Made by a program: the position numbers and the translations under genes. Positions 1 through 5,685 of a stretch of DNA of 5,685 nucleotides are shown piece by piece (position 1 is the first letter of the stretch; every line of letters begins with the position of its first letter). Origin of the DNA: Coriobacteriia bacterium (lineage in GTDB: Bacteria > Actinomycetota > Coriobacteriia > Coriobacteriales > QAMH01); the NCBI GenBank assembly GCA_900758075.1, contig CAAEQF010000119.1, positions 1 through 5,685 on the forward strand, in the 5' to 3' direction. The notes below the pieces were generated by a model. The model did no database searches. It saw only the letters and a program-made list of their open reading frames with translations, and was not told the DNA's origin.

Positions 1-664
1 TGCAGGTCATGACCAAGATCAGCGAGAAGCTGTGCGTGGTCTTGAACGAGAGCACGACGTTTTTGTACTTGCAGATCTCGTCGTTGATGATGAAGCCCTC
101 TTGCTTTGCCCAGACCCCGAAGCGTTTGTGGAGCTTGAACTTGCGGATGTTTTTCTCCGTGTGATAGCCGTGCTTGACGAGCTCGATGAACACCGGGTCG
201 TCGCACAGGTTGTCGCGCGTGTACGCGAGCAGCTTAAGCGCAGGGTCGACGAGGACCACGTTGTTCTCGAGAAACTCCGTGCTGATGTCGAACATCTCCT
301 GCGAAGGCGCCTGTGTCACGACGAGGTGGTCGAGCTCACGCTCCCACGAGGCAAACCGGTAGAAGGAGTTGAGCAGCCCATCGAGAACGACGAGCGGGCC
401 CTTTCCGCCCGTGACAGAGATCACCGCATCTTCGCAGGGCTCGTCGTCGACGGCGTTGACGTACAGGCATGAGATGCCCTGTTTGGCCAAAGCAGACGCG
501 CTCTCACGCCGCGACACAAGGCACAGCGAGCCTTCGTGTATTGCGACTTCGGACGAGCCGACGTAGAACCTGAGGTTCAAAAACGACGGGTTGTCCGCAC
601 AGCTCCGGTGCACATGCCCATAGGGCTGCAGCTCGTGCTCGACAATGTTCAACGTCAAACTCAT
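1..664 (-). CDS. Probable PucR/CdaR-like transcriptional regulator, N-terminal part (C-terminus beyond left edge)
   Basis: An uninterrupted minus-strand frame runs from ATG at 664 to the window edge, giving 221 residues. It is soluble, with no signal peptide or membrane segment. Residues 124-175 (FDISTEFLENNVVLVDPALK, then LLAYTRDN, DDPVFIELVKHGYHTEKNI) read like the sensory middle region of PucR-type regulators: a stretch 'naming' a helix, a hydrophobic 'vvLvD' strand, an 'ayt' strand and a 'GYhte' turn. In that family a C-terminal helix-turn-helix follows; it would lie off the window and was not seen. The start is fixed by a stop codon (TGA) further upstream in frame with no other in-frame ATG, and by a weak SD GGTGAG 6 bases before ATG. 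Codon choice is G/C-ending, typical of a real gene. It lies in the same direction as the BASS gene but is separated by an intrinsic terminator, so it probably has its own promoter. The ligand is unknown. The family call rests on pattern memory; another sensor-type regulator is possible. Confidence 0.6.
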   Translation of the reverse strand, partial: MSLTLNIVEHELQPYGHVHRSCADNPSFLNLRFYVGSSEVAIHEGSLCLVSRRESASALAKQGISCLYVNAVDDEPCEDAVISVTGGKGPLVVLDGLLNSFYRFASWERELDHLVVTQAPSQEMFDISTEFLENNVVLVDPALKLLAYTRDNLCDDPVFIELVKHGYHTEKNIRKFKLHKRFGVWAKQEGFIINDEICKYKNVVLSFKTTHSFSLILVMTC

Positions 665-671
665 CGCGATC

Positions 672-737
672 TCACCCGCGTCCTCTTCGCGTCCCCGTAA
701 CCCCCGGGGTTCCTCTCCACGTCATTTCGCTCAACAC
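672..737 (-). CDS. Possible 21-codon upstream ORF / leader peptide of the regulator gene
   Basis: A GTG at 735-737 lies 8 bases after a strong SD (AAAGGAG), far better than the SD of the regulator itself. The frame (VLSEMTWRGTPGVTGTRRGR, then G) ends with TGA at 672-674, only 7 bases before the regulator's ATG, a spacing suited to reinitiation or translational coupling. Against it: the peptide has no recognisable motif, uses AGA and CGA codons unlike its neighbours, and such a short ORF can arise by chance. Initiation could also be at an in-frame ATG (723-725). Its SD is buried in the hairpin at 744-765. Confidence 0.3.
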   Translation of the reverse strand: MLSEMTWRGTPGVTGTRRGRG

Positions 738-743
738 GAATGA

Positions 744-765
744 TTCTCCTTTACCAGAAGGAGAA
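744..765 (-). promoter_or_regulatory. SD-sequestering hairpin / palindrome in the regulator leader
   Basis: A perfect 8-bp inverted repeat (TTCTCCTT / AAGGAGAA, 6-base loop) is seen. In the minus-strand transcript its 3' arm contains the AAGGAG of the upstream ORF, so folding would hide that ribosome site. It could equally act as a DNA operator. There is no T-tract after it, so it is not a terminator. Confidence 0.45.
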
Positions 766-804
766 ATGCATCGGAGGGCACCGTACGGGTTTGAGTGCGG
801 AAAC

Positions 805-819
805 TGTGCACTCTGCACA
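805..819. promoter_or_regulatory. 15-bp dyad TGTGCA-CTC-TGCACA, candidate operator
   Basis: This is a perfect 6-3-6 inverted repeat about 140 bases upstream of the regulator's ATG. The length and shape suit a dimeric DNA-binding protein, possibly autoregulation by the adjacent regulator. No matching second copy was noticed, and no convincing -35/-10 pair was found around it. Function is inferred from symmetry only. Confidence 0.35.
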
Positions 820-903
820 AAAAGCTAGGGTTTGAGCTGGCAAGAAGTGCAGATTGCATAAGAACGTGCTTCTGTTTTTATCCTGTTGCATGTTTTTGCG
901 AAG

Positions 904-939
904 GTCCGACGCCCCACTTCGAGTTCACTCGAGGCGGAC
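904..939. promoter_or_regulatory. Nested palindrome centred on TCGAGT-TC-ACTCGA
   Basis: A perfect 6-2-6 dyad at 919-932 sits inside further complementary arms (GCC 911-913 with GGC 933-935; GTCC 904-907 with GGAC 936-939). No T-tract follows on either strand, which argues against an intrinsic terminator. It could be a protein-binding site or an RNA structure in a long leader for the regulator gene. Confidence 0.3.
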
Positions 940-1002
940 GCAACGCTTTGCAGCATGCCCGCGCATCTAGCCGCCTGCCGGCGCCCCCCGCAGGCACACT
1001 GC

Positions 1003-1056
1003 AAAAAAACGACCCGAAAAAGCACCGGCTACGTGTCCGCAGCGCTTTTCGGGTCG
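1003..1056 (-). terminator. Intrinsic terminator of the BASS transporter gene
   Basis: On the minus strand an 11-bp stem (CGACCCGAAAA with TTTTCGGGTCG, at 1046-1056 and 1010-1020), extended by a GC pair past a one-base bulge, is followed at once by seven T (1003-1009). It lies about 95 bases after the BASS stop codon, in the correct orientation. The plus strand lacks a T-tract after the stem, so termination should be one-directional. Confidence 0.88.
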
Positions 1057-1082
1057 ATGTGTCATTACCGTGCCCCTGTGCC

Positions 1083-1115
1083 CGTGCCTGCTTTCCGCCT
1101 CGAGAAGCAGGCACG
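1083..1115. repeat. 11-bp perfect hairpin between the BASS stop and its terminator
   Basis: CGTGCCTGCTT (1083-1093) and AAGCAGGCACG (1105-1115) form a perfect inverted repeat with an 11-base loop. No T-tract follows on either strand, so it is probably not a terminator by itself. It may act as a 3'-end stabilising stem for the transporter mRNA. It shares the word GCAGGCAC with the hairpin at 973-995 on the other side of the terminator. Confidence 0.55.
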
Positions 1116-1149
1116 TCGCCCGGAGCATGCGAGAGGCGCCTGATCCCGC

Positions 1150-2199
1150 TTAGGCGGCTTCCTTCTTCAGCTCGGCAGCGGGAGCGGGAGCGGCTGCATC
1201 TTGCGCCACCCCGCGGCGTTCGTCGAGGTGCGCGAAGAACCCCGCGAGAATCGTGCCGGAGATGGAATGCCACACGCACGAAACCGCGCAGATGACCGCT
1301 GCCTGCGGAATTGCCGCAAACTGCGCGGACGTGGTGACCAGGTTGGTCGCGAGGCCCGCATTCTGCATGCCGACCTCGAGGGAGATGGTGCGTTTCTTGG
1401 CCGTGTTGAAGCGGAAGAGCCTGCCTGCGCCGTAGCCGAGCAGGTACCCGACGGCGTTGTGCAGCAGCACGGCGACGAATACGATGATTCCGGAGGTGAA
1501 AAAGACGCTGCCCTGCGAGGAGGTCACGCCGCCAACGACGGCGGCAAGGCCGAGCACCGCGACGCCGGGCATGCACGATGCCACGCTCTTGAACGCGTCG
1601 GAATCCCCGAAGCGGATGTTGAGGATGCAACCCAGGGCGACCGGCAGGATGACGGTCTCGGTGATGGAGAGGAACATCGGGAACGGCGCGATGTCGACGC
1701 TCATGCCAGATGCCATCCACGTGACCAGCAGCGGCGTCATGAGCGGCGCGAGGATCGTGGAGACCGTGGACATGCCCACCGAATACGCGACGTCGCCGTG
1801 GCACAGGTAGCTCATGATGTTCGAGGAGACGCCACCGGGGCAGCAGCCGACGATGATGAGGCCGATGCCGAGCGCCTGGGGCAAGTTGAGCAGATGGACG
1901 AGCGCGAGGGCCGAAAACGGCATGATCAGATACTGCGCCGCCGCACCGAGGAGCAGGTCGACCGGGCGTTTGGCCAAGATCCTAAAGTCGTCTTTGGTGA
2001 GCGTCAGGCCCATGCAGAACATGATGAAGCCGATGATGAGCGACGACCAGGTGAAGCTGTTGCCGAGCGGGTCGACGAAGAGCTTGGTGTTGACCCACGC
2101 CATGAAGGCGGGCCAGACCAGCGTGATGACCGCCGCGGCGATGACGAACAGAGACGACTTGCTCGACAGGACGCCACTTGCCTTTTGCAGAACTTTCAT
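1150..2199 (-). CDS. BASS-family (bile acid:Na+ symporter superfamily) transporter
   Basis: This is a complete 349-residue inner-membrane transporter, the usual size for bacterial BASS proteins, with about ten hydrophobic segments from residue 16 to 325. Family signatures are clear: GFIMFCMGLTL at 57-67; CCPGGVSSN at 119-127, whose Ser-Asn pair matches a sodium-site position in bacterial ASBT structures; and LEVGMQNAGLATN at 274-286, with Glu275, Gln279 and Asn280 at the sodium-binding crossover. Sodium-coupled import of an organic anion is therefore expected. The tail (332-349) is Ala/Pro-rich and charged. The start at 2199 is preferred over an ATG at 2235 because AAGGA lies 8 bases upstream and because 2235 falls at the T-box terminator's U-tract. 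The T-box leader directly upstream (probable Ile specifier) suggests a substrate tied to branched-chain amino acid supply, perhaps a 2-oxo acid; that is inference. Bile acid transport is not implied by the family name. An intrinsic terminator follows at 1003-1056, so the gene appears monocistronic. Confidence 0.92.
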   Translation of the reverse strand: MKVLQKASGVLSSKSSLFVIAAAVITLVWPAFMAWVNTKLFVDPLGNSFTWSSLIIGFIMFCMGLTLTKDDFRILAKRPVDLLLGAAAQYLIMPFSALALVHLLNLPQALGIGLIIVGCCPGGVSSNIMSYLCHGDVAYSVGMSTVSTILAPLMTPLLVTWMASGMSVDIAPFPMFLSITETVILPVALGCILNIRFGDSDAFKSVASCMPGVAVLGLAAVVGGVTSSQGSVFFTSGIIVFVAVLLHNAVGYLLGYGAGRLFRFNTAKKRTISLEVGMQNAGLATNLVTTSAQFAAIPQAAVICAVSCVWHSISGTILAGFFAHLDERRGVAQDAAAPAPAAELKKEAA

Positions 2200-2207
2200 A
2201 ATCCGTT

Positions 2208-2215
2208 TCCTTCCC
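2208..2215 (-). promoter_or_regulatory. Ribosome binding site of the BASS gene
   Basis: GGGAAGGA on the minus strand ends 8 bases before the ATG at 2197-2199. It decides the start: it lies downstream of the T-box terminator, so only transcripts that read through the attenuator carry it. Confidence 0.75.
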
Positions 2216-2235
2216 TCGCACGCAAATGCAGGCAA

Positions 2236-2275
2236 TAAAAAAATCCCTCCGCAGCCCGACCTAGGCTACGAGGGA
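2236..2275 (-). terminator. Attenuator terminator of the T-box leader
   Basis: On the minus strand TCCCTC-GTAGCC pairs with GGCTGC-(G)-GAGGGA (one bulged G, one G-U pair), followed by seven T at 2237-2243. It lies just downstream of the T-box sequence and 37 bases before the transporter ATG, so it is the OFF state when tRNA is charged. Confidence 0.88.
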
Positions 2276-2520
2276 CGAATCATGAAATCCGCGGTACCAC
2301 CCTTGTTCCGGACGCCAGCGACGCCCAGCTCTCTTACGCACCATCATGCGCTTTTCCTAACGGGGAATCCCGGCGGGACCTACTGTTGTTCGGACCCGCA
2401 TCTCGGAGATGATAATCATTCGAGGCGTTGGCCGTCGGCTTTCACCATACCCGACTCGCTGTAACCGGTTTCTCGAAGATGTTGTTCTCGTCAACGACTT
2501 TGACACCCTATTCGGTTGTG
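2236..2520 (-). promoter_or_regulatory. T-box riboswitch (tRNA-sensing transcription attenuator), probable tRNA-Ile class
   Basis: The minus strand carries the hallmark T-box sequence AACAAGGGTGGTACCGCGG (2289-2307). Stem I's conserved distal element is also there (2434-2460: AGCGAG, a GTCGG/CCGAC stem, and ATGGTGAAAGCC). Above the specifier loop, TTCGAG pairs with CTCGAA; below it, GAGA pairs with TCTC. The loop's 3' side reads TGATTATCA, placing AUC followed by A (ATC at 2411-2413) where the specifier codon and its conserved purine are expected. In the antiterminator bulge UGGU (2296-2299) would pair with a tRNA ending ACCA, meaning discriminator A, as in tRNA-Ile. Stems at 2373-2399 and 2337-2350 fill the middle. 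Uncharged tRNA should favour the antiterminator (TCCG/CGGA base at 2288-2312) over the terminator. T-box identity is secure. The Ile assignment is hand-folded; a shift by a few bases would change the codon. Confidence 0.93.
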
Positions 2521-2526
2521 GCTCGC

Positions 2527-2554
2527 ATTTTAGGACGTTGAAAGCAAATTGCAA
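2527..2554 (-). promoter_or_regulatory. Probable sigma-70-type promoter for the T-box/BASS transcript
   Basis: On the minus strand TAAAAT (2527-2532, five of six consensus bases) is preceded by TTGCAA (2549-2554, four of six) with a 16-base spacer. Transcription would begin near 2520, matching the 5' edge of the T-box stem I. Confidence 0.6.
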
Positions 2555-2586
2555 CAGGTTTTTTTGAAACGAGGGGCCGTTGGTAT

Positions 2587-2603
2587 CGTGTCATCTCGAC
2601 ACG
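2587..2603. repeat. Perfect 6-5-6 inverted repeat in the divergent intergenic region
   Basis: CGTGTC-ATCTC-GACACG lies between the T-box promoter and the divergent SNF2 gene. It is followed by a small GGGG/CCCC stem (2603-2615). There is no T-tract. It may be an operator shared by the two divergent genes or a chance GC palindrome. Confidence 0.3.
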
Positions 2604-2684
2604 GGGAGACGCCCCGGCCTGCCTGTGCGTATCGCGCGCGTCGAGACGGCTGCACCGTTGCCGACGCGGGCGGGAAAACTCGCG

Positions 2685-2690
2685 CATAAT
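2685..2690 (+). promoter_or_regulatory. Candidate -10 element of the SNF2-family gene
   Basis: CATAAT matches five of six bases of the -10 consensus and lies 36 bases before the chosen ATG. No good -35 is found at 16-18 bases; the nearest TTG (2658) is too far. A weak or activated promoter is possible. Confidence 0.3.
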
Positions 2691-2726
2691 GGTCTCGTGC
2701 AGGATCAGAGCGGGAATGGAGAAGGC

Positions 2727-5685
2727 ATGCTCGAGAAGTCTATCGTTGACCAGGCAAGCTGCCCCGATGCCGTCACGCGCGGCTTCAAGATCGCGAGCAG
2801 CGGCGGGATCCGCGACATCCAGCTCGATTCCCAAATTGGAACCGAGGCCATGGTCAGCGCCGACGTGCGCGGGTCGGGCAACAACGTGTACCGCGCCCGC
2901 GTCGCCATCGATACCGCAGCGCAAGAGGTCACCGGCTTTGGATGCACCTGCCCTGCTGCGCAGTCGATGCCCGGCATGTGCAAGCACGCCATCGCCCTCG
3001 CCTTTCGCGCCTCGCCCGCGCTCGTGGCCGAGGAAAAAGCCAACGGAAAGCCCAAACCGGAAAAGGCGTCCGCCGCCCGCGCCCGAAAGCAGCCGAGGCC
3101 GCGCCCGGTGCAGAAGGCGCACACGAGCTTCCAGGTCGAGCGCATGCTCGACCTCTATGCCGAGCACTCCCGCGCCACCGCCTCGACTGCATCGCAGCAC
3201 GCTGCGTCCGAGATGCCCGCAGACGAGACGCCCGTCGACCTCACCGTCATCGTTGCCCAAGGCGCCAGCGCGCAGTACAGCTCGAGCTGCTACGGCCCTG
3301 ACGGCATGTGGCACATCGGGCTCAGGGTGAGTCGCGGCAAGACGAGCTACCTCGTCAAGCACGTCGACGAGCTCGTCGCCGCCTGGCGCGACGGCGCCCT
3401 CTACACGTATGGGAAAAGCCTCTCGTTCGTCCACGCCAAAGCCGCCTTCACGCCGCGCGCCAACCAGTTCATCGAGGCGCTGCAGGCCATCGTCGATGCC
3501 CAGAGCTCAGCATTCGAGCTCTACGAGCGGCGCTCCTGCGCATATTCGGGCAGCAAGCCCAGCACCAAGACGATCCCGCTGCGCTCCGAGCAGCTCGTGA
3601 AGCTGCTCTCGCTGCTGGTCGGCACGAGCATCGTCTACGAGCGCGAGGACCTCGACGCACCCGGTGGGCGCGTCGAGGCAACCATCCCCGTCATGGACGG
3701 CGACCCCGGCCTCGACGTCGAGATCCGCCACGACGATGCGCGCGAAGGCTACCTGCTCTCCATCGCGCCGCCCGACGCGGCATACGCTCCCGGCGACGGC
3801 GACACGGGCTTTCTTTTCACCCCGGACGGCGCCTGGCAGCTCAGCGCGGAATTCGTCCACGGCCTCGGCCTGTTCTGCAGCAGCGTCTTGCCGCAGGACC
3901 AAGAGCTCGTCATCGCCGACGCGGACATGCCGGCGTTTTGCGCGACGGTCCTTTCCCCCTTGCGCGAACTTACCCACCTTTGCGCGCCCGACGAACTCGA
4001 CGAGCTGCTGCCGCCCGAGCCGGAGTTCGAGTTCCGCATCGGGCTGGAAGACGGCGCGATCAGCTGCCACGCGCAGGTTTCCTACGACGGCCGCGTCGTC
4101 GGGTTGTTCGATGACGCGCGAAAAGGGCAGCCCGTGCGCGCTGTCGAGCAAGAGATGCCCGTGCAGCAGATCGTGCGCGCCTACTTCCCCTTGGGAGACA
4201 ACGACACGCCCAATTACCTGACATCTCGCCTCGAGTACGGCTCCGTCTACGGCGGGGCCGCAGGCGCCGACCCAGTCGACCCGTGGATGCTCGCCGACGA
4301 TGACGAGGCGTACCACCTGCTCTTCTCGAGGGGCCTGGCCGAGCTCGATCAGGTCGGTGATGTGCTGCTCGACGAGCGGCTCGCGCACGTGCGGGTGCGC
4401 ACGTCGCCCAGCGTGCAGGTGGAGGCATCGGTTGCCGCAGGCAGCCTGCGCTTGAGCGTCGACTCGAGCGAGCTTTCGAACGAGGAGCTGCTCGCCTACC
4501 TTGCCGCCTACCGGAAAAAGCAGCGCTACCTGCGCCTGGACAACGACGATGTCATGCGCATCGGCGCCTCCATCGCGCGCGTGGCAGAACTTGCCGATGG
4601 CCTCGGCGTAGACGCGACGCGCCTCGTCGAAGCCGACGTGGAGCTGCCGGCAAACCGCGCCCTGTTCGTCGACGCGCTGCTCAAACGCGCAGACGGCGTG
4701 CGCTTCTCGCGCGACGAGGGCTTCCGCCGCATCGTGCGCGAATTCGAGACCATCGCGGATTCCGACATCCCCCTGCCGGACGGCATCGGCGCCACGCTGC
4801 GCAGCTACCAAGAAGAGGGCTACCGCTGGCTGTGCCTGCTCGGCAAGCTGGGGTTCGGCGGAATCCTCGCTGACGACATGGGCCTCGGAAAGACCCTGCA
4901 GACGATCGCCTATCTGCTGCACGAGGCGTACGATCGCACGCAGGGCAGAACAGGCGCATCGCTCGTCGTATGCCCCGCCTCGCTCGTCTACAACTGGATG
5001 GCCGAGCTCGAGCGCTTCGCGCCCGGCCTCAAGGCGGCTGCGGTGGTGGGGAGCAAGACGCGGCGGAGGGACGTCATCGCAGCAGCAGGCAGCTTCGACG
5101 TGCTCGTCACCTCGTACGACTACGTCAGGCGCGACATCGACCTGCTCGCCTCCCTCTCGTTCGGGACCGTCGTGCTCGACGAGGCGCACTACATCAAGAA
5201 CGCGAAGACGCAGGCGGCGCGCAGCGTCAAGCGGCTCTCGGCCAAGAGGCGCTTCGCGCTCACGGGCACACCCGTGGAAAACCGCCTTTCCGATTTGTGG
5301 AGCATCTTCGACTTTCTCATGCCAGGCGTGCTCGGCACGGAAGGGGAGTTCGCGCGCCGCTTCTCCACGCCCATCGGCAACGGCGACGAGGCGGCGGCGA
5401 AGCGCCTGCAGGGCCTGGTCGGCCCCTTCATCTTGCGCCGTCTGAAAGGCGACGTGCTCGGCGATTTGCCCGAGAAAAACGAAAACGTCGTCTACGCAGA
5501 GATGACCGGCGAGCAGGACAAGCTGTACCGGGCGAGTGCGAGCAAGCTCGCGCGCCGCATCGCAAAGCAGCTGCCAGAGGATTTTGCCGGATCGAAGCTG
5601 CAGGTCCTCGCGGAACTCTCGAAGCTGCGCGAGCTGTGCTGCGACCCCAGCCTGCTCTACGACAACTACACGGGCGGCTCTGCCA
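2727..5685 (+). CDS. SWIM zinc finger / SNF2-family DEAD/DEAH helicase-like ATPase (C-terminus beyond right edge)
   Basis: An open plus-strand frame runs from ATG 2727 to the edge, with 986 residues visible. Order: a SWIM zinc finger at 73-87 (C73-x-C75, C85-x-H87), a nucleic-acid or protein-binding module; a basic Pro/Lys/Arg-rich linker at about 98-127; a long middle region that should match the bacterial SNF2-associated domain (about 150-650); then the first SNF2 RecA lobe. ATPase motifs are intact: LRSYQEEGYRW 691-701, DDMGLGKT 716-723 (Walker A Lys722), CPASLVYNW 749-757, DEAH 818-821, LTGTPVEN 845-852, FILRRLKGDV from 901. The second lobe with motifs V-VI is not reached, so truncation is by the window, not mutation. 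The protein is expected to be a cytoplasmic ATP-driven translocase acting on DNA or nucleoprotein; the exact role is unknown. GGAG lies 5 bases before the ATG; an in-frame GTG at 2697 is the alternative start. An in-frame stop (TGA 2565) bounds the frame upstream. It is divergent from the BASS gene and shows no functional tie to it. Confidence 0.93.
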   Translation, partial: MLEKSIVDQASCPDAVTRGFKIASSGGIRDIQLDSQIGTEAMVSADVRGSGNNVYRARVAIDTAAQEVTGFGCTCPAAQSMPGMCKHAIALAFRASPALVAEEKANGKPKPEKASAARARKQPRPRPVQKAHTSFQVERMLDLYAEHSRATASTASQHAASEMPADETPVDLTVIVAQGASAQYSSSCYGPDGMWHIGLRVSRGKTSYLVKHVDELVAAWRDGALYTYGKSLSFVHAKAAFTPRANQFIEALQAIVDAQSSAFELYERRSCAYSGSKPSTKTIPLRSEQLVKLLSLLVGTSIVYEREDLDAPGGRVEATIPVMDGDPGLDVEIRHDDAREGYLLSIAPPDAAYAPGDGDTGFLFTPDGAWQLSAEFVHGLGLFCSSVLPQDQELVIADADMPAFCATVLSPLRELTHLCAPDELDELLPPEPEFEFRIGLEDGAISCHAQVSYDGRVVGLFDDARKGQPVRAVEQEMPVQQIVRAYFPLGDNDTPNYLTSRLEYGSVYGGAAGADPVDPWMLADDDEAYHLLFSRGLAELDQVGDVLLDERLAHVRVRTSPSVQVEASVAAGSLRLSVDSSELSNEELLAYLAAYRKKQRYLRLDNDDVMRIGASIARVAELADGLGVDATRLVEADVELPANRALFVDALLKRADGVRFSRDEGFRRIVREFETIADSDIPLPDGIGATLRSYQEEGYRWLCLLGKLGFGGILADDMGLGKTLQTIAYLLHEAYDRTQGRTGASLVVCPASLVYNWMAELERFAPGLKAAAVVGSKTRRRDVIAAAGSFDVLVTSYDYVRRDIDLLASLSFGTVVLDEAHYIKNAKTQAARSVKRLSAKRRFALTGTPVENRLSDLWSIFDFLMPGVLGTEGEFARRFSTPIGNGDEAAAKRLQGLVGPFILRRLKGDVLGDLPEKNENVVYAEMTGEQDKLYRASASKLARRIAKQLPEDFAGSKLQVLAELSKLRELCCDPSLLYDNYTGGSA

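Larger units (their letters stand above)
665..1002. other. Gene-free interval upstream of the regulator
   Basis: No convincing long gene is present on either strand here; frames crossing it overlap the terminator or the transporter and lack family likeness. Base composition is more A/T-rich than in the genes (for example 840-900), as expected of a promoter/leader region. It contains three separate inverted repeats (744-765, 805-819, 904-939) and a GCCTGC/GCAGGC hairpin at 973-995. I could not pick a confident promoter for the regulator gene, although it must lie here if the terminator at 1003-1056 is efficient. Confidence 0.6.

Noticed and set aside
32..472. Plus-strand frame of 146 codons at the left end
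   Set aside because: The minus-strand frame covering it reads as a coherent regulator protein; the plus frame is its shadow.
766..828. Plus-strand 20-codon ORF with a Cys-x2-Cys-x2-Cys pattern following AAGGAG
   Set aside because: The SD lies only 2 bases from the ATG, no plus-strand gene follows, and the ORF overlaps two palindromes that explain the sequence better. Chance is the simplest reading.
825..1025. Minus-strand 66-codon frame between the terminator and the regulator
   Set aside because: Its start lies inside the terminator hairpin (1003-1056) and no SD is evident; the sequence has no recognisable family.
795..1295. Plus-strand frame spanning the intergenic region into the BASS gene
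   Set aside because: It crosses the intrinsic terminator and the 3' end of the transporter, has no SD, and its product is an Arg/Pro/Cys-rich sequence without any motif.
2235..2235. Upstream ATG as the start of the BASS gene (12 extra residues)
   Set aside because: It falls in the U-tract region of the T-box terminator without an SD, whereas the ATG at 2199 has AAGGA at good spacing and gives the usual BASS N-terminus.
1201..2238. Plus-strand frame of 345 codons opposite the BASS gene
   Set aside because: It is rich in Arg, Asp, His and Glu, as expected of the complement of a hydrophobic GC-rich gene, and shows no family signature.
2558..2565. T-run on the plus strand as a possible terminator
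   Set aside because: No stable GC-rich stem precedes it, and no plus-strand gene ends nearby; it lies just upstream of the T-box promoter.
3507..5189. Long minus-strand frame (560 codons) opposite the SNF2 gene
   Set aside because: It lies wholly antisense to a gene with intact family motifs. Its composition (many Val, Ala, Arg, Asp, Glu) is the mirror of G/C-ending codons, and no domain is recognisable.

Overview
The window looks like chromosomal DNA from a high-GC, Gram-positive-type bacterium. Codon use is strongly G/C-ending. A tRNA-sensing T-box leader with a classical intrinsic terminator sits in front of a transporter gene, and there is an oxyanion/PucR-style regulator and a SWIM-SNF2 ATPase. 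High GC together with a transcriptional T-box fits Coriobacteriia (Eggerthella/Slackia/Collinsella relatives) better than Streptomyces-like actinobacteria. That assignment is inferred from style, not proven.

Layout, left to right. (1) 1-664, minus strand: N-terminal 221 codons of a probable PucR/CdaR-like transcriptional regulator; its C-terminal DNA-binding part lies beyond the left edge. (2) 665-1149: a gene-free interval rich in dyad symmetry. It holds the regulator's leader, where a hairpin hides a strong Shine-Dalgarno (SD) sequence in front of a 21-codon upstream ORF; two short perfect palindromes; and a strong intrinsic terminator (1003-1056) for the transporter gene, flanked by two related hairpins. 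(3) 1150-2199, minus strand: a complete 349-residue BASS-family (bile acid:Na+ symporter superfamily) membrane transporter. (4) 2236-2554, minus strand: promoter, T-box riboswitch and attenuator terminator directly upstream of the transporter. The best specifier reading is AUC (isoleucine), and the tRNA-end-binding UGGU implies a discriminator base A, which fits tRNA-Ile. (5) 2555-2726: a short divergent intergenic region. (6) 2727 to the right edge, plus strand: the first 986 codons of a SWIM zinc finger/SNF2 helicase-family ATPase, cut before its second RecA lobe is complete.

How it works together: uncharged tRNA (probably Ile) should stabilise the antiterminator and switch on the transporter. 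That suggests the BASS protein imports something linked to isoleucine/branched-chain supply, such as a branched-chain 2-oxo acid, rather than bile acids. The downstream regulator has its own leader, separated from the transporter by a terminator. The SNF2 gene is divergent and appears functionally separate. The T-box/BASS pairing is the most interesting feature here. No insertion sequences, CRISPR arrays, tRNAs or rRNAs were seen.
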